A stretch of 64,000 nt of DNA from Allorhodoferax sp032337135 (GTDB lineage: Bacteria; Pseudomonadota; Gammaproteobacteria; Burkholderiales; Burkholderiaceae_C), in contig NZ_JAVXZZ010000001.1 in the NCBI RefSeq assembly GCF_032337135.1, positions 1,178,001-1,242,000 of the forward strand, in the 5' to 3' direction. Position numbers and translations under genes: made by a program. Below are positions 58,299 through 64,000 of this stretch, in pieces (positions within the stretch are counted from its first letter, which is position 1; each line of letters starts with the position of its first letter). The notes below the pieces were generated by a model that saw only the letters and a list, made by a program, of their open reading frames with translations, was not told the DNA's origin and did no database searches.

Positions 58299-58329
58299 AG
58301 GGCACTCCTTTGCCGGGGTGCCCTTTTTT
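58299..58329 (+). terminator. Intrinsic terminator after the Spy-like gene
   Basis: Stem AGGGCAC (58299-58305)/GTGCCCT (58318-58324), 12-base loop, six T. Confidence 0.8.
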
Positions 58330-58416
58330 CTGCCCCGGTCCCACAGAACCGTCTTGTGTGCAGTGCAATAATGGCGCTTCGGATACTGCACCCCGTTTCC
58401 ACCACCGCCTGTGCCC

Positions 58417-59226
58417 ATGACCCACGCCGACCCGACGTTGCCCCCGGTCCGTACCCTTCCTGCGTCTGCACCCCTGCAATGGCTGGCCCTGGGCTGGCAC
58501 GACCTGCGACGCGCTCCCTGGCTGAGCCTGGCCCACGGCCTGGCATTCGTCCTGGGCGGCATCGTCATCACCGCCATTGCCGGAAACCGTTTCTGGCTGC
58601 TGGCAGGCGCCTTTTCCGGGTTTCTGCTGGTGGCACCCGTGCTGGCTACCGGCCTCTACGCCATCAGCCGCGCCCTGGAGCAGGGCCAGACCGTGACGTT
58701 TTCCCTGATCTTGGGTACCTGGCTGAACTGGCACAAGGGGCGCCTGCACGCCTGGGATGCCCAGTACTGGAGCATGGTGCGCTTTGGCATCGGACTGGCG
58801 CTCGCGGCCACCGGCTGGGTCCTGACTTCGGCCGCGCTGATCACCCTGGCCAGCCCAGTCCCCATCCACACCCCCAGCGACTTCGTCCAGCACGTGGTGC
58901 TGGCCCAGCAAGGCTGGCTGTTTGAACTCTGGCTCGCCGTGGGCGGCATGATGGCCGCACCGGTATTTGCCTCCACCGCCGTGACCATGCAATTGCTGCT
59001 GGATAGGCGCATGACCGTCTTTCAGGCCGTGGTGACCAGCTGGCAAGCCGTGCTGGACAACCCGCAGACACTGGCGCTGTGGGCGGCCTTGATCATGGTC
59101 CTGACGCTGGTCGGCTTTGCGACCGCCCTGCTGGGCCTGGTGGTGGTGGTTCCGCTGCTCGGGCATGCCAGCTGGCACGCTTACCGGGCCCTGGTGGACG
59201 CCAGCCAATGGCCGGCGCGGGATTGA
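58417..59226 (+). CDS. DUF2189-like multi-helix membrane protein
   Basis: Read as 269 residues from ATG 58417. Five or six membrane helices are visible, starting with the segment DLRRAPWLSLAHGLAFVLGGIVITAI, whose DLRRAP-WxSLxxG pattern is typical of DUF2189 proteins; VPLLGHASWHAYRALVDAS at the end is the second family mark. Its function is unknown. It lies 11 bp before a DUF2788 gene on the same strand. Without a recognised enzyme motif, a transport or membrane-organisation role can only be guessed. Confidence 0.75.
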   Translation: MTHADPTLPPVRTLPASAPLQWLALGWHDLRRAPWLSLAHGLAFVLGGIVITAIAGNRFWLLAGAFSGFLLVAPVLATGLYAISRALEQGQTVTFSLILGTWLNWHKGRLHAWDAQYWSMVRFGIGLALAATGWVLTSAALITLASPVPIHTPSDFVQHVVLAQQGWLFELWLAVGGMMAAPVFASTAVTMQLLLDRRMTVFQAVVTSWQAVLDNPQTLALWAALIMVLTLVGFATALLGLVVVVPLLGHASWHAYRALVDASQWPARD

Positions 59227-59237
59227 GGAACGGCGCC

Positions 59238-59453
59238 ATGTTTGGATTCACCGAAGAACAAATCGCGGGCTTTGGCATGAGCTTCGGCCTGGCGGCCTTC
59301 ATGCTCTACATGCTGTTCATCATCGGCAACCTGGCCTGGAAGAACAAGGTCGGCAAGTTCGGCACCTTCGTCATGTTCCTGGGCCTGTCCTTCGGCATGG
59401 TCGGCTTCGTCGCCAAGATCCTGATCCAGTGGTGGCTGGAGCGCGGGCACTGA
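59238..59453 (+). CDS. DUF2788-family small membrane protein
   Basis: A 71-residue protein with two membrane helices: MFGFTEEQIAGFGMSFGLAAFMLYMLFIIGNLAW and GTFVMFLGLSFGMVGFVAKILIQWWLE. The EQIAGFGMSFGLAAFMLYMLFI start fits DUF2788 proteins, which have no known function. It starts 11 bp after the DUF2189-like stop codon, so the two are one operon. The ribosome-binding site is a weak GAGGAACG. Confidence 0.85.
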   Translation: MFGFTEEQIAGFGMSFGLAAFMLYMLFIIGNLAWKNKVGKFGTFVMFLGLSFGMVGFVAKILIQWWLERGH

Positions 59454-59477
59454 AACCCGCAGCACCGGAAAACCCGG

Positions 59478-60053
59478 TCAGAAGGGTTTGATGCCGATAA
59501 GCAGTCCGTGCAGCAGCACGGCGAAGACCGCATAAGCGGCGACACCCACGCCCAGTGCCAGCACCGTCGCACCGGCATTGGACGCCGGGTACTGCACACC
59601 GGCTGCCCGGTCACGCCGACGCAGCGACACGAAATCCAGTACGCCCCAAGCCAGGAAGGCGCCGAACAGGACGACGGTCTCCAGCCGACCCGTCATCAAC
59701 AGGTGTGCCAGGGCCCAGGTCTTCACACCCAACACCATCGGGTGCCCAACACGGGCCTTGATGGCATTGCGCGGTACGTAGGCTGCCACCAGCAGCACGA
59801 AGGCCACCAGAACCAGCAGCGAGCCGATATGGCGCAAGGCAAGCGGTGGGGTCCACAGCACCACTGGGGTCTCTCGGGCCACCCCGAAACCAAAGACGAT
59901 CAAGGCAAACCCGGCCAGCGACAACAGCGAATACAGGCCCTTGTAGGCACCTTCGCCACGCGACTGCAGCACACGGCTGCGCCAATCGTCGGCAACGATG
60001 CGCACCGAGTGCAGCCCCAGGAACAACACCAATCCAACCACGAGATACGTCAT
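59478..60053 (-). CDS. NnrU-family membrane protein
   Basis: A 191-residue multi-helix protein. The NnrU pattern is clear: LVLFLGLHSVRIVADDWRSRV at the start, GAYKGLYSLLSLAGFALIVFGFG, RHIGSLLVLVAFVLLVAAYVPRNAIKARVGHPMVLGVKTWALAHLL. NnrU was named next to nitrite/nitric oxide reductase genes, and its relatives include a plant carotenoid isomerase; the bacterial function is uncertain. Its start overlaps the preceding GGEEF cyclase gene by four bases (ATGA), so the pair is co-translated. No denitrification genes are nearby. Confidence 0.88.
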   Translation of the reverse strand: MTYLVVGLVLFLGLHSVRIVADDWRSRVLQSRGEGAYKGLYSLLSLAGFALIVFGFGVARETPVVLWTPPLALRHIGSLLVLVAFVLLVAAYVPRNAIKARVGHPMVLGVKTWALAHLLMTGRLETVVLFGAFLAWGVLDFVSLRRRDRAAGVQYPASNAGATVLALGVGVAAYAVFAVLLHGLLIGIKPF

Positions 60054-61600
60054 GCGCCCACCACCCTGTTCTTTCCGGCCCGTTTGGCCAAGTACATGCC
60101 CTGGTCGGCCCGCCTGATCGCGTCGGCCGCCGCTTCACCTTCTGCCACCTGCGCCACCCCGGCGCTGAAGGTGATCAGGATCTTTTCCGTGCCCGACAGG
60201 AAAAAGCGCTTGGTCAGCTCACGCTGCAGTCGGGTCATGGCCTCGATGCCGTTGTCCAGTGCCGTGTCCGGCAACAGGATGACAAACTCCTCACCGCCAT
60301 AGCGCGCGAGCGTGTCCTGCGGGCGCATGCATTCGCGCGCCACCGTGGCCAGGTGCTTCAAGGCCTGGTCGCCGGTGTCGTGGCCCATGCTGTCGTTGAG
60401 CTTCTTGAAGTTGTCGATGTCCAGCAAGGCCACGCACAGCGGCTGCTCCTTGCGCCGCATGGTCGAGAGTTCCTTTTCCACCGCTTCGTCCAGTCCCTTG
60501 CGGTTGAGCGCGCCGGTGAGCGGGTCGTGGCGCGCCTGCTCGCTCACGCGGTCAAGTTCGCGGTGCAGACGGCCCAGTTCGTCCTCGGTCTGGCGTGCGC
60601 GCTCGCGCATGGCCTCCAATTCAGCCCCTGAAGCCTTGCTCCGCTCCGACATGGCGCGCGTGGCACTCACCACTTCCTTGAGCACCGGCGCAATCTCTTC
60701 GATGGATTTGGCCGACTCGATGGCCCGTGCACTTTCCTCCAGCTTGCCGCTGAAATTGCCGGTGGATGCAGTCAGCTCCGACAGGCGTTCGATGAAGACC
60801 GCCAGCATCTGGCGCATGTCTTCCTGCGCCTGCACCATGCGCCCCTTGGCTTCCTTCTGCTTGTGGATCACGTCCTTGAGTCGCACCGCCACATCGTCGA
60901 GGCGGCGCAGGCTCAAGGGTGGTTGGGCAGCGTTCTTGAGCGCATCGATCTGGCCCTTGAGCCACTGTTCCTCGACGCTGAGTTCCGAAATGTTCTCGAA
61001 CACCAGATGCAATAGCTGCAGCAGCCCCTTCTTGATCTCGGCCTGGTCTTCCGCCGTGAAGGACAGGCGGTCGCTGTAATTGCGCAGCATCAGCTTGGCG
61101 GCCACCGCATCCACACTGGGCTGGCGCAGCGCCTTGATCAGTGCGTCGGTTTGCACGACAAAGCGTTCGTCGTCGTCGCCCAAGGCCGGCTTGGCGAACT
61201 CGATCATGCGGGCAATCATGGCGAAGAATTCCGGCGTCAACGCAGGTGCCGTCGCCGTGTCCCGCGCCGCAGAGCTACCCACCACCGCCGATGGTGCCTC
61301 CGCATCATCCTGGGACGGCGCGAATCCGCCATAGCCCATCAGCGCGGTCTTCACACCATCCCAGTTCATGCGGTCCACGGCCGACTCCAGCAAGCCTTTC
61401 TGGCGCTGCTGCCCCGGCGTCTTGGCCGGCAATGCCCGGGCAATGTCGCGCAGGGTGTCCAGCGGAAAAGGTTGCACTTGCGGTATGCCGGCGATCTCGT
61501 TGTAGATCGACTGGTAATTCATCGGCGTCGGCACCAGCTTGCGCGCCGTGAGCTGCTTGAGCGTCTCACGCGCAATTTCAAAGGGCTTTTTTTCCGTCAT
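60050..61600 (-). CDS. Soluble GGEEF diguanylate cyclase with coiled coil
   Basis: Read as 516 residues from ATG 61600. No membrane helix is visible. A helical N-terminal region (about 1-345, with a long coiled coil KQKEAKGRMVQAQEDMRQML and AELEAMRERARQTEDELGRLH) is followed by a GGDEF domain with GGEEF at 435-439 and I-site RPQD five residues before it. The N-terminal part resembles the DGC-linked domain of cytoplasmic cyclases that cluster with NnrU; its ligand is unknown. The stop overlaps nnrU by four bases. A fifth GGDEF protein in the window. Confidence 0.88.
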   Translation of the reverse strand: MTEKKPFEIARETLKQLTARKLVPTPMNYQSIYNEIAGIPQVQPFPLDTLRDIARALPAKTPGQQRQKGLLESAVDRMNWDGVKTALMGYGGFAPSQDDAEAPSAVVGSSAARDTATAPALTPEFFAMIARMIEFAKPALGDDDERFVVQTDALIKALRQPSVDAVAAKLMLRNYSDRLSFTAEDQAEIKKGLLQLLHLVFENISELSVEEQWLKGQIDALKNAAQPPLSLRRLDDVAVRLKDVIHKQKEAKGRMVQAQEDMRQMLAVFIERLSELTASTGNFSGKLEESARAIESAKSIEEIAPVLKEVVSATRAMSERSKASGAELEAMRERARQTEDELGRLHRELDRVSEQARHDPLTGALNRKGLDEAVEKELSTMRRKEQPLCVALLDIDNFKKLNDSMGHDTGDQALKHLATVARECMRPQDTLARYGGEEFVILLPDTALDNGIEAMTRLQRELTKRFFLSGTEKILITFSAGVAQVAEGEAAADAIRRADQGMYLAKRAGKNRVVGA

Positions 61601-61605
61601 TGTCG

Positions 61606-61662
61606 TCGCTATCACATTCAGAGCGCTTCACGCAGCACTTACGCGGGCCACAGGCCGTTACA
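61606..61662 (+). repeat. Dispersed ~55-bp intergenic repeat, copy 8
   Basis: TCGCTATCACATTCAGAGCG followed by CTTCACGCAGCACTTACGCG and GGCCACAGGCCG. It fills the gap between the hydrolase stop codon and the cyclase start codon. Confidence 0.65.
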
Positions 61663-61665
61663 CCA

Positions 61666-62616
61666 CTATTTCAGTTGCAGGAATCGACGCACTGCCAGGG
61701 CCGTTGCCTGGGGGTCCTCCTCGTGCGGCACGTGGCCCAGGGCGTCGAAGACCACCAGCTGCGAGCCTGCAATATCGGCATGGAACTTTTCCGCATTCTC
61801 CAATGGAACCAGCCGATCCTGTGCACCCCACAGGATCAGGGTGGGTTGGCGGATGGTCTTGATCTTGTCCTGATCGCCCCACAGGCGTTGGTCCATGCGC
61901 TGCGCCAATGCCTTGCGGTTGCCTTCACGCAGCGTCAACTCGAAGAAGCGGTCCACCAGTTCAGGCGTGACCTTCTCCGGCTGACCATAGACATTGCGCA
62001 CACTGGACTCGATGACGCCGCGCGGCAGCACATACTCCATCAGGCTGCGCACCCCTGGCAGACGTGCAATCTGAAAGCCGATCGGAACCGACTTTGGCTG
62101 CAAGGGGTAGCCGGCAGCATCCACCAGAATCAGCCTTTCCACCCGCTGCGGTGCCGCCACGGCCACGCCCCAGGCGATCTGCCCGCCCAGGGAATTGCCA
62201 CCCACCACAGCCCGTGGCACCTGCAACTTGTCCATCACGGCCAACACGAAGCGCACATACATCGCGATCGAATAGTCGCCATCGGGCTGCGGTCCGGTCA
62301 GACCGAACGCGGGCAGGTCGAAACGAATCACCCGACGCTGCGGACTCAGGGCCGCCACCCAGCCATTCCAGCAGTGCAGGCTGTCGGAGGTACCGTGCAG
62401 CAGCACGATGGGTATGGGATCGTCACGCGGACCTTCGTCACGGATGTGGACCTGCATTCCCATGACCTCGATCATCTGCGACGGCGCCTGGGCCCAACGC
62501 GGGGCGAGTTCTGCCACCGTGCGGTCACGCTCCCAGAATACAGCCACCGTCAGCAGCACCAGCGCCAACACGGTGGCCAACAACCACGCTACGACCTTTG
62601 CCACCTGTTTCATCAT
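61666..62616 (-). CDS. Membrane-anchored alpha/beta hydrolase
   Basis: Read as 316 residues from ATG 62616. A membrane anchor (VAKVVAWLLATVLALVLLTVAVFW) is followed by an alpha/beta hydrolase domain: oxyanion HGTSDSLHCWNGW, nucleophile VGGNSLGGQIAW, acid in ILWGAQDRLVPLE and His in DALGHVPHEEDP, a full Ser-Asp-His triad. It is similar in plan to epoxide hydrolases and esterases. The substrate is unknown. It is divergent from minC across an AT-rich 355-bp region. Confidence 0.85.
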   Translation of the reverse strand: MMKQVAKVVAWLLATVLALVLLTVAVFWERDRTVAELAPRWAQAPSQMIEVMGMQVHIRDEGPRDDPIPIVLLHGTSDSLHCWNGWVAALSPQRRVIRFDLPAFGLTGPQPDGDYSIAMYVRFVLAVMDKLQVPRAVVGGNSLGGQIAWGVAVAAPQRVERLILVDAAGYPLQPKSVPIGFQIARLPGVRSLMEYVLPRGVIESSVRNVYGQPEKVTPELVDRFFELTLREGNRKALAQRMDQRLWGDQDKIKTIRQPTLILWGAQDRLVPLENAEKFHADIAGSQLVVFDALGHVPHEEDPQATALAVRRFLQLK

Positions 62617-62640
62617 CACGCAGACATCCTTGAATAAAGC

Positions 62641-62796
62641 TGTGTACAACTTTCTGGTAACCGATCACTTATCCACAGATCGCTACCGTCGTGGGAACTT
62701 ATCCAGTTTTCCGGTACAGCAGCGAAGCACAACCGCCCACAGCCATGGAAGTACCGCAAGCTTTTGATTTGCAAGGGGATTTTGCCGTTTTCCACA
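62641..62796. other. Cluster of DnaA-box matches in an AT-rich region
   Basis: TTATCCACA (62669-62677) is a perfect DnaA box; TTTTCCACA (62788-62796) has one mismatch, and TTATCCAGT (62699-62707) and TGTGTACAA (62641-62649) have two each. An AT-rich stretch follows at 62826-62856. It lies between divergent genes. It could be an origin-like or DnaA-regulated element, but dnaA is not in the window. Confidence 0.5.
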
Positions 62797-62800
62797 CAAC

Positions 62801-62830
62801 TTGGCCAAGCCTATCTACTACGACTATCTT
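62801..62830 (+). promoter_or_regulatory. Candidate sigma-70 promoter for minCD
   Basis: TTGGCC (62801-62806), 18-bp spacer, TATCTT (62825-62830), about 140 bp before minC. The -35 lies in the perfect palindrome CTTGGCCAAG (62800-62809). The stretch that follows is unusually AT-rich (TTTAAATAAGAAATAAAAG). Confidence 0.45.
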
Positions 62831-62971
62831 TTAAATAAGAAATAAAAGAAATAACAGGAACAACTTTTTGGGCAAATCCGGGCATTTCACTATCTCCAGG
62901 CGATCCGTCCATTGCCAAAGCACGATCAAGTAAGATTTGGGGTTGTACCGAACCTCCCGCATCGCCCATTC

Positions 62972-63760
62972 ATGCCACTGAGCTCCCCCGTAGCCACCTC
63001 ATCGTCTGCCTCCAGCAGCTTTGAAATCAAGAGTGCGCAACTGCCTTTGGTGGCCATGCTGGTGCATACCGATCAGTGGCAGCAGTTGCAGACGGACCTG
63101 CTGGCCAAATTCGGTCCCCAGGGGGAAAGTCCCGATTTTTTCGACCATGATGCGCTGGTACTCGATTTTTCTGCGCTTCCTGCGGATACCCCGGTAGACG
63201 ATCTGGTCCCCCTGCTCAAGACCTTGCGCCAATGCAACCTGATGCCGGTGGCAATCCGGGGTGCCAGCGACGCGTGGATGCAAGCGGGACGCGAACTGGG
63301 TTTGTACCAGGCCGAACCCGAAGTGCGCCGACCGCATCCCAAGGAAACGGCGCAAACGCAAGCAGTGCAGATCCAGGAAGTGGTCCGCGAGGTTGTGCGT
63401 GAAGTGCCCGGGCCGGGCACCATGGTGGTCGACAAGCCACTGCGCTCGGGCCAGAAAGTCTATGCCCGTGGCGGCGATCTGGTCGTGCTGGCTCCTGTGA
63501 ACCAGGGGGCGGAAGTGGTGGCCGACGGCAACATCCATGTCTATTCGACCCTTCGGGGCAAGGCCATGGCCGGCGCACGCGGCAATGCCAATGCACGCAT
63601 CTTCGCGTTGAGTCTGGACCCTGAACTGGTGTCCATTGCCGGTGTCTACCGAACCAGCGAAACCCCCCTGCCCGCCGATGTGCGCGGCCAAGCCGCCCAG
63701 GTGCGCCTGAGTACCGACGGTGGCCTGGAAAAACTGTTGTTTGAAGCCCTCAAATCCTGA
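62972..63760 (+). CDS. minC: Septum site-determining protein MinC
   Basis: Read as 262 residues from ATG 62972. The N-terminal FtsZ-inhibiting domain begins FEIKSAQLPLVAMLVHT and the C-terminal beta-helix domain reads VVDKPLRSGQKVYARGGDLVVLAPVNQGAEVVADGNIHVYSTLRGKAMAGARGNANARIFAL, the most conserved part of MinC, which binds MinD. A linker with EVVREVVREVPGPG joins them. With MinD it stops FtsZ rings forming near the poles. It starts the minCD(E) operon and is 14 bp before minD. Confidence 0.94.
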   Translation: MPLSSPVATSSSASSSFEIKSAQLPLVAMLVHTDQWQQLQTDLLAKFGPQGESPDFFDHDALVLDFSALPADTPVDDLVPLLKTLRQCNLMPVAIRGASDAWMQAGRELGLYQAEPEVRRPHPKETAQTQAVQIQEVVREVVREVPGPGTMVVDKPLRSGQKVYARGGDLVVLAPVNQGAEVVADGNIHVYSTLRGKAMAGARGNANARIFALSLDPELVSIAGVYRTSETPLPADVRGQAAQVRLSTDGGLEKLLFEALKS

Positions 63761-63774
63761 AAGAGAAGCAATTC

Positions 63775-64000
63775 ATGGCAAAAATCATCGTGGTGACCTC
63801 GGGCAAAGGTGGCGTCGGCAAGACCACCACCAGCGCCAGCTTTGCAACCGGCCTGGCCCTCAAGGGTTTCAAGACCGCGGTCATCGACTTCGACGTCGGT
63901 CTGCGCAACCTCGACCTCATCATGGGTTGCGAGCGCCGCGTGGTGTACGACCTGATCAATGTGATCCATGGCGAAGCCAACCTGAACCAGGCCCTGATCA
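63775..64000 (+). CDS. minD: Septum site-determining ATPase MinD, N-terminal part
   Basis: The gene runs off the right edge; 75 residues are visible. The deviant Walker A motif is VVTSGKGGVGKTTTSASFA at residues 6-24, followed by AVIDFDVGLRNLDLIMGCERRVVYDLINVI, which is typical of MinD. It starts after an AGAGAAG site. ATP-bound MinD binds the membrane and recruits MinC. Confidence 0.95.
   Translation, partial: MAKIIVVTSGKGGVGKTTTSASFATGLALKGFKTAVIDFDVGLRNLDLIMGCERRVVYDLINVIHGEANLNQALI

Noticed and set aside
1..64000. CRISPR array, tRNA, rRNA, prophage or IS element
   Set aside because: No regularly spaced direct repeats, no tRNA cloverleaf or rRNA segment, no transposase or phage genes were seen in any region.

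Overview
The window is a GC-rich chromosomal segment of a betaproteobacterium, most likely order Burkholderiales, family Comamonadaceae (Acidovorax/Hydrogenophaga/Rhodoferax-like). The evidence is the mnmG-rsmG-(LysE)-parA-hydrolase-parB cluster with parS sites, a DctSR-controlled TRAP transporter, chromosomal minCD, a second infA-like gene, and intergenic repeats of a kind I associate with this family. No tRNA, rRNA, CRISPR array, phage or transposase gene was seen. Nearly all of the sequence is coding, in short operons.

Layout. 0-5 kb: a leftward operon (chalcone-isomerase-like protein, FAD dehydrogenase, BASS-type transporter cut by the left edge) opposite an AraC-type regulator, then a CHASE4-like diguanylate cyclase. 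5.5-16.5 kb: a secreted metallophosphoesterase, then a C4-dicarboxylate-type module: DctR/DctS two-component system facing two tandem DctP binding proteins, DctQ, DctM, an ABC-type (LivK-like) binding protein and a chemoreceptor. 16.6-24 kb: thioesterase, uracil/xanthine permease, FMN-binding protein with a stand-alone CZB protein, an AhpD-like protein opposite a LysR regulator, and a CadR-like regulator opposite a compact CDF exporter. 22.5-37 kb: signalling and metabolism, with a GGDEF-EAL protein, a GGDEF protein, cobalamin adenosyltransferase, FAD-linked oxidase, PilU, the agmatine-to-putrescine pair aguA/aguB with its LysR regulator, a degenerate HD-GYP protein and an SBP-SBP-GGDEF receptor.

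38-45 kb is the chromosome-segregation neighbourhood: parB, a small serine hydrolase, parA, a LysE exporter, rsmG and mnmG. Three parS-like sites lie inside rsmG and mnmG, and a consensus DnaA box lies on the mnmG start. Between the LysE gene and rsmG sits an orphan membrane-protein gene of different composition, framed by two related hairpin-bearing repeats in inverted orientation. 45-55 kb: a Crp-family regulator opposite an aldehyde dehydrogenase and a GMC alcohol dehydrogenase, a nitrilase-family protein, an amino-acid-type binding protein, a GST, copA/copZ and a second Crp-family regulator. 55-64 kb: a leader-preceded cluster with a second IF-1 and an RRM protein, RdgC, a Spy-like protein, small membrane proteins, NnrU with a GGEEF cyclase, an alpha/beta hydrolase, and the start of minCD behind an AT-rich region with DnaA-box matches.

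Three themes cut across the window. Cyclic-di-GMP signalling is dense (five GGDEF proteins, one also EAL, plus a degenerate HD-GYP). A roughly 55-bp repeat occurs at least eight times, always just 3' of a gene. Several divergent gene pairs carry a clear palindromic operator. Gene names rest on reading motifs by eye; no database search was run.
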